Below are positions 45,367 to 54,262 of a stretch of DNA of 61,819 bases, one piece after another. Both the position numbers and the translations under genes were made by a program. A model generated the notes under the pieces. That model was not told where the DNA came from. It saw nothing but the letters and a program-made list of their open reading frames with translations, and made no database searches. Source of the DNA: Paracoccaceae bacterium (GTDB lineage: Bacteria > Pseudomonadota > Alphaproteobacteria > Rhodobacterales > Rhodobacteraceae); the NCBI GenBank assembly GCA_019429405.1, contig JAHYIZ010000014.1, positions 1 through 61,819 of the forward strand, in the 5' to 3' direction. The stretch's first letter is position 1, and each line of letters opens with the position of its first letter.

Positions 45367-46712
45367 GGCACCACCCTTGCGATATCCGCCCCTAACCCCG
45401 CCATCAGCGCCTCAAAAACCGGAAACGAGGTCGCAATGGGTGAGCCATCATCGACCGTGACCGAGCGCTGGCTGGCAAGCCCCAGAACCAGAAACGCCAT
45501 CGCGATGCGGTGGTCGATATGGGTGGCACAGGTGGCCCCGCCCGGCACCCCGCCCGCGCCTAAACCATGCACGATCAGCGTGTCTTCGTCTTCCTCGACC
45601 CGCACGCCGCAGGCCTCTAGCCCGCGCGCCATCGCGTCGATCCGGTCGCTCTCTTTCACCCGCAATTCCTTGACCCCGCGCATCACCGTGCGGCCCTCGG
45701 CGCAAGCCGCCACCACCGCCAGCACCGGGTATTCGTCGATCATGCTCGCCGCGCGCTCGGGCGGCACCTCGACGCCCCGCAACGCCGAGAACCGCACCCG
45801 CAGATCGGCCACCGGCTCGCCGCCTTCTTCGCGCGGGTTATCAAAACCAATATCAGCGCCCATTTCCACCAATGTGGTAAAAAGACCATTCCGGGTCGGG
45901 TTCTGGCTGACGCCGGGCACCAGAATGTTTGATTCCGGCACGATCAGCGCGGCACAAACCGGAAAGGCCGCGCTCGAAGGGTCCCGCGGAACCGCTACCG
46001 GCTGGGCGCGCAACTCGGGCTGGCCGACCAGCCGGATCAGCCGCCCCTCGGGCACCTGCTCAACCGAAATCTCGGCCCCGAAGCCGCGCAACATCCGCTC
46101 GGTGTGGTCGCGCGTCGGTTCGCGCTCGATCACCACTGTCTCGCCCGGTGCATTCAACCCCGCCAGCAACACCGCCGATTTCACCTGCGCCGAAGGCATC
46201 GGCGTGGCATAGCGCACCGGCATCGGGTCGACCGCCCCTACCACGGTCATTGGCAGCCGCCCGCCCTTGCGGCCATAGGCCTCGGCCCCGAACAGCGCCA
46301 AGGGCTCAGTCACCCGCCCCATCGGCCGCTTGCGCAAGGACGCATCACCCGTGAATGTCGCGGTGATGGGCGAGGTTGCCATGCAGCCCATGATCAGCCG
46401 CACCCCGGTGCCCGAATTGCCGCAGTCGATCACTTCGGAAGGCTCGGCAAAGCCGCCCACGCCGACGCCCCGCACCGACCATGCCCCGGCCCCCTGCCGC
46501 TCCACCTCGGCCCCAAAGGCCCGCATCGCCTTGGCGGTATCGAGCACGTCCTGCCCTTCCAGAAGCCCCGTCACCCGCGTCTCGCCCACCGACAACGCGC
46601 CCAGTATCAGCGCCCTGTGCGAGATCGACTTGTCGCCCGGCACCTCGGCCACGCCGCGCAACGCCGCCCCGCGCCGCGCCACCATTGCAATTGCTTCACC
46701 GTGGCCAGACAT
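45363..46712 (-). CDS. aroA: 3-phosphoshikimate 1-carboxyvinyltransferase (EPSP synthase)
   Basis: 449 residues. Sixth step of aromatic amino acid synthesis: [40 protein letters not shown] (substrate site Lys, Ser, Arg), [46 protein letters not shown] and [13 protein letters not shown]. Two ATGs lie 6 bases apart; GGGAG is 8 bases before 46712, so that one is used. Confidence 0.97.
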   Translation of the reverse strand: MSGHGEAIAMVARRGAALRGVAEVPGDKSISHRALILGALSVGETRVTGLLEGQDVLDTAKAMRAFGAEVERQGAGAWSVRGVGVGGFAEPSEVIDCGNSGTGVRLIMGCMATSPITATFTGDASLRKRPMGRVTEPLALFGAEAYGRKGGRLPMTVVGAVDPMPVRYATPMPSAQVKSAVLLAGLNAPGETVVIEREPTRDHTERMLRGFGAEISVEQVPEGRLIRLVGQPELRAQPVAVPRDPSSAAFPVCAALIVPESNILVPGVSQNPTRNGLFTTLVEMGADIGFDNPREEGGEPVADLRVRFSALRGVEVPPERAASMIDEYPVLAVVAACAEGRTVMRGVKELRVKESDRIDAMARGLEACGVRVEEDEDTLIVHGLGAGGVPGGATCATHIDHRIAMAFLVLGLASQRSVTVDDGSPIATSFPVFEALMAGLGADIARVVP

Positions 46713-46786
46713 CCGCATTTCTCCCGTTTTGCCCGCGCGTGATAGCGCATTGCCCCGCAGCGGTAAATCTCGCCCTGCACCAATGC

Positions 46787-46816
46787 TTCAGCCAAAATAT
46801 CCCCGCCGGAGGCCGC
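46787..46816. repeat. Dispersed intergenic repeat, copy 3
   Basis: CAGCCAAAATATCCCCGCCGGAGGC-type core between aroA and trmB; same family as copies at 6.6, 26.8, 47.6 and 56.6 kb. Confidence 0.75.
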
Positions 46817-46821
46817 CACGG

Positions 46822-47544
46822 TCAAGCCCGCGCGAAGGTCGCATATTGCGGCGCACGGCCCTCGCGCAGCGCCTTCGCCTCATACCGGGTCTGAACCCAG
46901 TCGCTCCAGGGCGTATCTCCAACCGCCAGCAGGGCGAACCCCGCCTTCGGCACTTCTTCGAGCGTCTGGCGCATGTAATCCGCTATATCGGTCGCCACGC
47001 GAAACTCCGCGCCCGGCGCCATCGCCCGCGCCAGCGGCCCGAGGTAATCGGGCGTCACGAACCGCCTGCGGTGATGGCGTCGCTTGGGCCAGGGGTCGGG
47101 GTAATTCAGAAACGCCTTCGCCAGCACGCCAGGGGGCAGCACATCCAGCAGATCGCGCGCATCACCGGGGTAGACCGCCAGGTTGCCCACCCCCGCCGCG
47201 CGGATCTTGCCCAAAAGCATCGCGACGCCGTTGATGTAAGGCTCACACCCGACAATCCCGACTTCGGGGTAGCGCGCCGCCATCGCCACCATATGCTCCC
47301 CGCCGCCAAAGCCGATTTCCAGCCAGAGCGGGCGCACATCGCCAAAGAGCGTCTGCGGGTCGATCAGCACCCGCGCCGGGTTTTCGTCGCGCGAAACCCC
47401 TTGCGGGCGCAAATCGCCCAGATCGTCGGCCAGATACCCTTTCTGCGCGCTCCGCAGCGTGTGTCCAAAGCGTCGGCCATAGAAATTGCGCCATGCGGGG
47501 CGGGGTGCATCGGGTTCAGGGGCAGGTGGGGGCGTATCAGTCAT
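46822..47544 (-). CDS. trmB: tRNA (guanine-N7)-methyltransferase
   Basis: 240 residues; methylates G46 of tRNAs. SAM site LEIGFGGGEHMVAMAARYPEVG, then AKAFLNYPDPWPKRRHHRRRFV and the C-terminal TRYEAKALREG, typical of TrmB. Pro-rich first 15 residues. ATG 47544. Confidence 0.95.
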   Translation of the reverse strand: MTDTPPPAPEPDAPRPAWRNFYGRRFGHTLRSAQKGYLADDLGDLRPQGVSRDENPARVLIDPQTLFGDVRPLWLEIGFGGGEHMVAMAARYPEVGIVGCEPYINGVAMLLGKIRAAGVGNLAVYPGDARDLLDVLPPGVLAKAFLNYPDPWPKRRHHRRRFVTPDYLGPLARAMAPGAEFRVATDIADYMRQTLEEVPKAGFALLAVGDTPWSDWVQTRYEAKALREGRAPQYATFARA

Positions 47545-47611
47545 GGCGGGCCACTAGCCCCGCGCCACGCACAAGGTCAAGCTTTGATGCGGGCAATGCC
47601 CTGGGCTCGTC

Positions 47612-47650
47612 TTCTTCATCGCCCGAAATACCCCCGCCGGAGGCCCCGCC
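47612..47650. repeat. Dispersed intergenic repeat, copy 4
   Basis: CGCCCGAAATACCCCCGCCGGAGGCCCCGCC, one base different from the AAATATCCCCGCCGGAGGC core, upstream of trmB. Confidence 0.7.
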
Positions 47651-47684
47651 GCCACCACGCACCTAAGGCCCTGCCGCAATGGCC

Positions 47685-47716
47685 AAGGGCGCATGCCGGA
47701 AACGGCACGCGCCCTT
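47685..47716 (-). terminator. Long hairpin downstream of metK with GAAA loop
   Basis: AAGGGCGCATGCCG (47685-47698) pairs with CGGCACGCGCCCTT (47703-47716) over 14 positions with one A-C mismatch and a GAAA tetraloop. It follows the metK stop by 31 bases but no T tract is present, so it may be a stabilising or Rho-assisted end. Confidence 0.6.
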
Positions 47717-47747
47717 CGGCGTGGGGCCATAGGCCCCGCGCAACCCA

Positions 47748-48914
47748 TCAGATCGCCTTTTGCAGCGCCGCAGCCAGATCGGTCTTTTCCCAGCTGAAGC
47801 CGCCATCCGCCTCGGGCAACCGCCCAAAATGGCCATAGGCCGAGGTGCGCGCATAGATCGGGTGGTTGAGGTGCAGATGTTCGCGGATGCCACGCGGCGT
47901 GAGGTCCATCACCTCTGCCACAACACGCTCGAGCTCAGCATCGGGCACCTTCCCGGTGCCATATGTATCGACATAAACCGACAGCGGCTTGGCCACCCCG
48001 ATCGCATAGCTGACCTGAATCACGCAGCGCTTTGCCAGCCCGGCCGCGACCACGTTTTTCGCCAGATACCGCGCCGCATAGGCCGCCGAACGGTCCACCT
48101 TGGTCGGGTCCTTGCCCGAAAACGCGCCGCCACCGTGCGGGGCGGCCCCGCCATAGGTGTCAACTATGATCTTGCGCCCGGTCAGCCCCGCGTCGCCATC
48201 AGGGCCGCCAATCACAAAGGTTCCGGTCGGGTTCACATGCCATTCGGTGGCGTCGTCGATCCAGCCCTCGGGCAGAACTTCGCGGATATAGGGCTCGACG
48301 ATCTCGCGGATGTGCTGTGAGGTCTGCTTCTTGCTGGCGTGCTGGGTCGAGAGCACGATCGAGGAAACCCCGACCGGCTTGCCGCCCGCATAGCGCACCG
48401 AAAGCTGCGATTTCGCGTCGGGCCGCAGCGTCGGCTCGGCGCCCGATTTACGCACCTCGGCCAGCCGCTGCAAAATCTTGTGCGCATAAAGGATCGGCGC
48501 GGGCATGAATTCGGGCGTTTCATCGGTGGCGTAGCCAAACATGATGCCCTGATCGCCCGCCCCATCCTTGTCGACGCCCTGCGCGATATGTGCAGATTGT
48601 TCGTGCAGGTAATTGTGCACCTTCAGCTTTTCCCAGTGAAACTTGCGCTGCTCATAGCCGATGTCGCGCACACAGTCGCGCACGATGCCCTCGACCTTGG
48701 CGACGTATTCGCGGGTTTTTTCCTTGGTCGAAAGCCCGACCTCGCCGCCCACCACGACCCGGTTGGTGGTGGCAAAGCATTCACAGGCGACCCGCGCATT
48801 GCATTCGGCGGAAATGAAGGCATCGAGAACCGCATCAGAAATGCGGTCGCAAACCTTGTCGGGGTGCCCCTCCGAAACGGATTCGGAGGTGAAGATGTAG
48901 TTCTCGCGTGCCAT
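47748..48914 (-). CDS. metK: S-adenosylmethionine synthetase
   Basis: 388 residues making SAM from Met and [34 protein letters not shown] loop [40 protein letters not shown] and [15 protein letters not shown] are diagnostic. The ATG at 48929 overlaps the ribosome site itself; GGAGCA lies 9 bases before 48914, so 48914 is the start. Controlled by the riboswitch just upstream. Confidence 0.97.
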   Translation of the reverse strand: MARENYIFTSESVSEGHPDKVCDRISDAVLDAFISAECNARVACECFATTNRVVVGGEVGLSTKEKTREYVAKVEGIVRDCVRDIGYEQRKFHWEKLKVHNYLHEQSAHIAQGVDKDGAGDQGIMFGYATDETPEFMPAPILYAHKILQRLAEVRKSGAEPTLRPDAKSQLSVRYAGGKPVGVSSIVLSTQHASKKQTSQHIREIVEPYIREVLPEGWIDDATEWHVNPTGTFVIGGPDGDAGLTGRKIIVDTYGGAAPHGGGAFSGKDPTKVDRSAAYAARYLAKNVVAAGLAKRCVIQVSYAIGVAKPLSVYVDTYGTGKVPDAELERVVAEVMDLTPRGIREHLHLNHPIYARTSAYGHFGRLPEADGGFSWEKTDLAAALQKAI

Positions 48915-48921
48915 GGGGAAG

Positions 48922-48964
48922 TGCTCCATTGAAATACCCCGTCACGCCAGGAAGCCGTTGTGAC
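48922..48964 (-). promoter_or_regulatory. SAM/SAH-type riboswitch of metK
   Basis: On the minus strand GTCACAACGGCTTCCTGGC then GTGAC: stem GTCAC (48964-48960)/GTGAC (48945-48941) closing a 14-base loop, followed by a short linker and GGAGCA (48927-48922), the metK ribosome site. Loop GCTTC can pair with GGAGC, forming the pseudoknot that hides the ribosome site when ligand binds. Layout and bases match the SAM/SAH riboswitch found before metK in Rhodobacterales, so excess SAM should lower metK translation. Confidence 0.92.
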
Positions 48965-48979
48965 GGTCTATGCCGCTAC

Positions 48980-50557
48980 CTAGGCGTGTGGCCGGTTGCG
49001 GTCAATGGACAAGCGCGCCAGCCCGGCCATCAAGGCCATCAATGTGACAATAAAGGTAAAAACCGGCCTGTCGCCAAACCGCGCATAGGGCGTGGCGGGA
49101 ATTGCGCCGGGCAGCGCCACATCGAGAAACCCCTCGGTATTGAGCGCCAACTGCGCCAGCACCCGCCCGCGCGCATCAATCATTGCCGAAACCCCAGTGT
49201 TGGCCGCGCGCGCCAGCGGCAAGCCGGATTCGACCGCGCGCAACCGTGCCTGCGCCAAGTGCTGCTGCGGCCCCGCAAGCGCGCCAAACCAGCTGTCGTT
49301 GGTCACCTGCATCAGCCAGTCGGGTCGCTCGGGTGCCGCGCGCAGATCTTGCGGGAAGATCGCTTCGTAGCAGATCAGCGGCTGCACGAGGCCGAGCGCA
49401 CCAAGATCGAGCACCCTTGCCCCCGGCCCCGCCGAAAACCCGTTGCCCAGCCGCGCCGCGAAGGCCGAGACGCCGAACCGCGCAAAGGCGTCGCCAAAGG
49501 GGATGTATTCGCCAAACGGCGTCAGGTGGAACTTGTCGTAAAGCGCCGTCACTTCGCCCGCAGCACCCAGCACCGCAAGGCTGTTATAATAGCGCGCGCC
49601 CTCGCGCCGCTGAATGCCCAGCGCCACCGGAACCCCGGCGGCGGCTTGCGTGATAATGGCCAGCCCCTCGCCGGGGGTATCGAGCAGGAACGGCACCGAG
49701 GTTTCGGGCCAGATGATCAGGTCGGGGCGGCGCGCTGCGGGTGCGGCAGTCATATCGACCTGGCGAAAAAAGAACGCCCGCGCAAATGCAGGGTCCCATT
49801 TCAGCGCCTGCGTGGCGTTGGGCTGCACCAGCCGCAGCATAACATCGCGCGCGGGTGCGGGCGCGGGTGCCGCCAGTTGCGCCGCGCCCCAAGACCAGCC
49901 CCCGGCCAACACCACCACGCCGGCAACCGCCAGCCCGGCGCGCGCGAAGCGCGCGCCCCCGCCCGCCGCAGGCGCAAGGCCGATCGCCAGCGCTGCCGCA
50001 GCGAAGGCAAAGACAAGGCTCAACCCGACCGCCCCGGTCAGAGCCGCAAGCTGCATCAGCGGGGTTCCGACAAAGCTGTGCCCCAAGAGTGCCCATGGCA
50101 GCCCGGTAAAGATATAGCCGCGCAAAAGATCTGACGCGCCAAACCCTAGCGCCAGCGCCAGCAGCCGCGCGTTGCGACCCGGCCCAACAAGCCCCACGCC
50201 AAGTGCCGCCGCGAAAGCCCAGAAAAGCCCGATTCCCGCCGCCATCAGCACCAGCGCTAAGGGCGCCATCCAGCCGTGCCGCGCCGCGTCAACAAGGAAT
50301 GGCTCGACAATCCAGAACATCGCCGCCGCGCCATAGCCCGCGCCCGCAGCCCAGCCCATCCATGCAGCGCGCGCAGTGCTTGCCTGCCGCGCGATCAGCG
50401 CCAGCACACCGGCAAAGGCCGCCAGCGCCAGCCACCACCATCCAAGCGGCGCCTGCCCCGCCGCCGCCAGCGCGCCCAGCAAGGCTGCCGCTGCAAGTGC
50501 GCGCCACGCAGGCCGCGACCCGGCGCCGAAAACCCGCAACAACCGCCCACCGCTCAC
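48980..50557 (-). CDS. lnt: Apolipoprotein N-acyltransferase Lnt
   Basis: 525-residue inner-membrane enzyme adding the third acyl chain to lipoproteins. Several N-terminal helices, then a nitrilase domain with the Glu in LIIWPETSVPFLL, Lys in ALYDKFHLTPFGEYIPFG and Cys in PLICYEAIFPQDL. Starts with GTG overlapping the corC stop (GTGA). Last gene of phoH-ybeY-corC-lnt. Confidence 0.95.
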   Translation of the reverse strand: MSGGRLLRVFGAGSRPAWRALAAAALLGALAAAGQAPLGWWWLALAAFAGVLALIARQASTARAAWMGWAAGAGYGAAAMFWIVEPFLVDAARHGWMAPLALVLMAAGIGLFWAFAAALGVGLVGPGRNARLLALALGFGASDLLRGYIFTGLPWALLGHSFVGTPLMQLAALTGAVGLSLVFAFAAAALAIGLAPAAGGGARFARAGLAVAGVVVLAGGWSWGAAQLAAPAPAPARDVMLRLVQPNATQALKWDPAFARAFFFRQVDMTAAPAARRPDLIIWPETSVPFLLDTPGEGLAIITQAAAGVPVALGIQRREGARYYNSLAVLGAAGEVTALYDKFHLTPFGEYIPFGDAFARFGVSAFAARLGNGFSAGPGARVLDLGALGLVQPLICYEAIFPQDLRAAPERPDWLMQVTNDSWFGALAGPQQHLAQARLRAVESGLPLARAANTGVSAMIDARGRVLAQLALNTEGFLDVALPGAIPATPYARFGDRPVFTFIVTLMALMAGLARLSIDRNRPHA

Positions 50558-51465
50558 GTCGGCGCCGTCGCCGCGTGCAGGCGCACCCTTACGCGCTTGA
50601 CCCGGCGCGGGTCGGCATCAACCACTTCAAACTCGGTGCCACCGGCCATCGGTATCACCTCGCCGCGCGCGGGCACCCTGCCTGCGAGCATGCAGACAAA
50701 CCCGCCCAGCGTGTCGATTTCGTCGTCTTCCTCGGCATCGGCAAGCTTGATCCCGATCTCGGCCTCAAACTCATCCAGCGGCGCGCGCGCCTGCACCAGA
50801 TACTGGTTGGGCTTTTCAAGCGTCCAGAAACCGCCTTCGGCCTCGTCATGCTCGTCTTCAATTTCGCCGATCACCTGTTCGATCAGGTCTTCGATCGTCA
50901 CCAGACCGTCGACACCGCCGTATTCGTCAATCACCAGCGCCATGTGAATCCGTTCGCGCTGCATCTTCTGCAGCAGCACGCCGATCGGCATCGACGGCGG
51001 CGCATAAAGCAGCGGGCGCAGCAATTTGCGCAGCGAAAAGCGCGGCGGGGGGCCTTGGGTGAAGCCGTGTTCAAGCGCCAGATCTTTAAGGTGGATCAGG
51101 CCCAGCGGGCTGTCGAGCGTGCCTTTGAACACTGGCATGCGCGAAAACCCTTCCTTGCGGAACACCTCGACCAGATCGTCGCGGCTGATGCCGATCGGTA
51201 CCGCAGCAATCGCCACCTTGGGGGTTGCCACATCCTCAACCCGCATCCGCCGCAGATTTCCAAGCCCCGGCAGCGCCAGTGCCGTCGGGGCCCCTGCAGC
51301 AGGGGGCGACGCGGCCCAAGCAGGCTCGTCGGCTTCGGCAGCGTTTCGCTTGCCCAGAATACGCCCAAAAAACCGTCGCCCGGCACCTGGCTCTGCGCGA
51401 CTGTCACCCTCGTCCGGCTCAGTCTCGCTTAACGCGGGGCCCGGCCCATCTGCACTCTGTCCCAT
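50554..51465 (-). CDS. corC: CorC/YbeX-like CBS-domain protein
   Basis: 303 residues: two CBS domains (DDLVEVFRKEGFSRMPVFKGTLDSPLGLIHLKDL and LLQKMQRERIHMALVIDEYGGVDGLVTIEDLIEQVIGEIEDEHD) and the CorC_HlyC transporter-associated domain at the end (DTLGGFVCMLAGRVPARGEVIPMAGGTEFEV). Linked to magnesium/cobalt handling and ribosome function in YbeX studies. AAAGGA before ATG 51465. Confidence 0.92.
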   Translation of the reverse strand: MGQSADGPGPALSETEPDEGDSRAEPGAGRRFFGRILGKRNAAEADEPAWAASPPAAGAPTALALPGLGNLRRMRVEDVATPKVAIAAVPIGISRDDLVEVFRKEGFSRMPVFKGTLDSPLGLIHLKDLALEHGFTQGPPPRFSLRKLLRPLLYAPPSMPIGVLLQKMQRERIHMALVIDEYGGVDGLVTIEDLIEQVIGEIEDEHDEAEGGFWTLEKPNQYLVQARAPLDEFEAEIGIKLADAEEDDEIDTLGGFVCMLAGRVPARGEVIPMAGGTEFEVVDADPRRVKRVRVRLHAATAPT

Positions 51466-51497
51466 TGGTCCTTTCCAGAAGCCTGTTTGCTCTGCTC

Positions 51498-52016
51498 TCA
51501 GGCAATATCATATGGGTCGGCAATACCCAGTGTTGCAAGGATGCGTTGTTCGCACCCCTCCATCAACGCCGCATCTTTTTGCCGGATGTGATCATACCCC
51601 AACAGATGCAGGGTGCCATGCACCAAAAGATGGGTAACATGATCGGCCATTGACTTTCCCTGTTCGGCGGCCTCGCGCGCGCAGGTTTCCCATGCAATCG
51701 CAATATCGCCCAGTTCGGCCCCCATTGGTGCGTCGGCGTCAGGCGCAAAGGGGGGAGCGCCGTCTTCCTCTTGCGCCAGCGCCTCGGCCGGCCAGCTGAG
51801 CACATTCGTCGGCGCGGGCTTGCCGCGGAAATCGGCGTTGAGCGTGGCAATGCGCGCATCATCGCAGGCCAGCAGGCTGATCTCGAAATCGCCTTCCAGC
51901 CGCTGATCGCCCAGCACCGCGCCCGCCGCCGCATCGGCCAGCGCCTGCAGGCCAAGGCCCTGCCAGCGGTCATCCTCAAACACGATGTCAACCAGAAATG
52001 GCATCGTCGCGCTCAT
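51498..52016 (-). CDS. ybeY: Endoribonuclease YbeY
   Basis: 172 residues; 16S rRNA 3'-end maturation and ribosome quality control. The zinc motif HLLVHGTLHLLGYDH (HxxxHxxxxxH) and NADFRGKPAPTNVLSWPA are diagnostic. Overlaps phoH by 29 bases from ATG 52016; ATG 52004 is a possible alternative. Confidence 0.95.
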   Translation of the reverse strand: MSATMPFLVDIVFEDDRWQGLGLQALADAAAGAVLGDQRLEGDFEISLLACDDARIATLNADFRGKPAPTNVLSWPAEALAQEEDGAPPFAPDADAPMGAELGDIAIAWETCAREAAEQGKSMADHVTHLLVHGTLHLLGYDHIRQKDAALMEGCEQRILATLGIADPYDIA

Positions 52017-53004
52017 AGGCCTCGATCACGCGCGCCACAAGGGGGTGGCGCACCACATCGCGGGCGGTGAAATAGTTGAACGCCACGCCCTGGACCCCGG
52101 CCAGAATGCGCTCGGCATCGGCCAGCCCGCTCGCGGTGCCGCGCGGCAGATCGACCTGCGTGCGGTCGCCGGTAATGACCATGCGGCTGCCCTGCCCGAG
52201 GCGGGTCAGAAACATCTTCATCTGCATCGTGGTGGCGTTCTGCGCCTCATCCAGCACCACAAAGGCACTTGAAAGCGTGCGCCCGCGCATGAAGGCCAAC
52301 GGCGCGATTTCGATGCGCTTTTCCTCCATCAGCTTGGCCAGTTGCTTGGCGGGCAGAAAATCGTTCAGCGCGTCATAAAGCGGCTGCATGTAGGGATCGA
52401 CTTTCTCCTTCATGTCGCCCGGCAGAAAGCCCAGCCGCTCGCCCGCCTCCACCGCCGGTCGGCTGAGGATGATCTTGTCGACATGCCCGCCGATCAGCAT
52501 GGTCACGCCCACCGCCACCGCCAGATAGGTCTTGCCGGTGCCCGCCGGGCCGATGCCAAAGGCCATTTCATGCGTGAACAGCGCCTTGACATAGGCCTTT
52601 TGCGCCTCGGTGCGCGGCTCCACTTGCTTCTTGCGGGTGCGGATCTCGTAGCGCCCGGCCTCGAACATCTCCAACTGCTGATCGAGCGGCACCGCGTCGG
52701 CCCGAAACTCGCCCAGCCTGATGGCCGCGTCGATTTCATCGGCATCAACGGCGCGGCCCTGTTCCAGCCGCGCATAAAGCGCGCCCAGCACCGCTGCGGC
52801 CTGCTGTTGGGCCTCGGGCATTCCGACCACCGCCAACTGATTGCCGCGACGCAGGACATGCACCGAAAGCTTGTGCTCGATCTGGGCCAGATTGCGGTCG
52901 AACTGGCCGCACAGGTCAATCAGCAATCGGTTGTCGGGAAACTCCAGCAGCGTTTCATGCGCATCGGCAAGACGGGGCGGGGGGGGGACGGCGCTCAGGC
53001 CCAA
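51988..53004 (-). CDS. phoH: PhoH-like ATPase
   Basis: 338 residues. KH-like N-terminal (VHVLRRGNQLAVVG), Walker A IGPAGTGKTYLAVAVGV, KIILSRPAVEAGERLGFLPGDM, Walker B FVVLDEAQNATTMQMKMFLTRLG and MVITGDRTQVDLP. An ATG at 53118 gives 38 unlike residues; the likely start is TTG 53004, 6 bases after AAGGAG. First gene of phoH-ybeY-corC-lnt, a conserved RNA-processing/envelope operon. Confidence 0.93.
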   Translation of the reverse strand: MGLSAVPPPPRLADAHETLLEFPDNRLLIDLCGQFDRNLAQIEHKLSVHVLRRGNQLAVVGMPEAQQQAAAVLGALYARLEQGRAVDADEIDAAIRLGEFRADAVPLDQQLEMFEAGRYEIRTRKKQVEPRTEAQKAYVKALFTHEMAFGIGPAGTGKTYLAVAVGVTMLIGGHVDKIILSRPAVEAGERLGFLPGDMKEKVDPYMQPLYDALNDFLPAKQLAKLMEEKRIEIAPLAFMRGRTLSSAFVVLDEAQNATTMQMKMFLTRLGQGSRMVITGDRTQVDLPRGTASGLADAERILAGVQGVAFNYFTARDVVRHPLVARVIEAYERDDAISG

Positions 53005-53116
53005 GAGCGGCTCCTTGCTAGGGGTTGTGGCTCTATGTTGAACCGCCCGCAAGCAATGCGCAAGCATACCGTGGCGGCGGCGGCCGTTGATGGCGAAAAT
53101 TTCATCGGGCTGATAC

Positions 53117-53147
53117 AAAAGGGCCGCGCGGGGGTGCCGCGCGGCCC
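53117..53147 (-). terminator. Intrinsic terminator after the small lipoprotein
   Basis: GGGCCGCGCG/CGCGCGGCCC perfect 10-base stem with a 7-base loop, followed on the minus strand by TTTTG (53120-53117). Ends the OmpA-lipoprotein message before phoH. Confidence 0.88.
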
Positions 53148-53166
53148 GAAGAAAACCCGGCCTTTC

Positions 53167-53466
53167 TCAGAGCGGGTCGAAAATCGGGCTGCCCGATTTG
53201 AATGGCCCCACCGCCGTATTGGGCACACCCGCGCCCGAACAGATCGGCTTGCCGTAATCATCAAGCCGCCCCGAAAGATAGCCCTCGACGCCATCGTCGA
53301 TGATCCAGTGGTCGCAGCCCTCCGGGTCAATCCAGATGCCCGCCTGCAACTGGCTGAGGTGCTTTGAATCTATGCCACGGTCAATGGACTTGTCGGGGCC
53401 GATCTCGCCGCAAGCCGAGAGGCCGAGCACGGCAAACAGTAGAACAGCAGAATTGGTCACGCGCAT
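53167..53466 (-). CDS. Small lipoprotein sharing the WIDPxGC motif
   Basis: 99 residues with a lipobox LGLSACGE (Cys19) after a hydrophobic signal. GIWIDPEGCDHWIIDDGVEGYLSGRLDDYGKPIC is close to the N-terminal part of the upstream OmpA-like gene (TIWIDPDGCEHWTMDDGAEGYMDNRL), with both Cys conserved. Unknown function; likely a duplicated disulfide-bridged module. 10-base gap to the OmpA-like stop and GAGGGG upstream. Confidence 0.8.
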   Translation of the reverse strand: MRVTNSAVLLFAVLGLSACGEIGPDKSIDRGIDSKHLSQLQAGIWIDPEGCDHWIIDDGVEGYLSGRLDDYGKPICSGAGVPNTAVGPFKSGSPIFDPL

Positions 53467-53476
53467 TGCCAGCCCC

Positions 53477-54043
53477 TCACTTCACACAGATGATTTCAAC
53501 GCGGCGGTTTTGCGCCATGCCCGCAGCCGAAGTGTTGTTGGCACGCGGATAGCGTTCGCCATACCATTGCACCGCCAGCACATTGGCCCCGACCGATTGC
53601 GCCACGGCCGCCACCGCGTTGGCGCGGCGCTGCGACAGGCCCATGTTGTATTCATCAGACGCCCGGCTGTCGGTGTGCCCCGAGATGATGAAGCTGCGCG
53701 CCTGCGCTGTGCGGAAGAAGTTTTCCAGACTTCTGCGCCCAGCGGCAGTGACCGCATGCCGGTCGGTATCAAACAGCTGGTCGGTGGGCAGCACGCCGCA
53801 AACATTACGGTGGCAAACCGGGCGGCCATCACGGGTCAGGCGGTTGTCCATGTAGCCTTCGGCGCCGTCGTCCATCGTCCAGTGTTCGCAACCATCGGGG
53901 TCGATCCAGATCGTCGGAACATATTGTTCGGTGCTGACCACCGGCTGCGCCAGCACCGGCGCTGCAAGCGTTGCCAAGGCCAAAGCGGCCCCCGCAACCC
54001 CACCCGAAACCGGGTTCAAAAACCTCGAAATCTGCATTTTCAC
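53477..54043 (-). CDS. OmpA-family protein with N-terminal WIDPxGC module
   Basis: 188 residues: signal peptide (NPVSGGVAGAALALATLAAPVLAQ), a Cys-bridged module (TIWIDPDGCEHWTMDDGAEGYMDNRLTRDGRPVC), then an OmpA-like peptidoglycan-binding domain with FIISGHTDSRASDEYNMGLSQRRANAVA (Asp and Arg that hold diaminopimelate). GTG 54043 has GGAGG 8 bases upstream; ATG 54037 is an alternative. Likely anchors to the cell wall. Confidence 0.85.
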   Translation of the reverse strand: MKMQISRFLNPVSGGVAGAALALATLAAPVLAQPVVSTEQYVPTIWIDPDGCEHWTMDDGAEGYMDNRLTRDGRPVCHRNVCGVLPTDQLFDTDRHAVTAAGRRSLENFFRTAQARSFIISGHTDSRASDEYNMGLSQRRANAVAAVAQSVGANVLAVQWYGERYPRANNTSAAGMAQNRRVEIICVK

Positions 54044-54262
54044 CGCGATCGCCTCCACACCTTAATACACGCCAAGAGCCCGCACCCGCGGCGGGCCGAA
54101 ATTACCCTATTGTTAGAAGATTAGCAAAACCATGTGGCGCGCGAAACGCGATTCCCCAGATATTGTGCCCAATTCGGCAACACAGGCGCCGAAACCTGCG
54201 GGATTGTTGCTGAATTTCGCGGCCAAAAGCGCCAGAAAATGGGCGAACCCGCCAAGGCGCCC

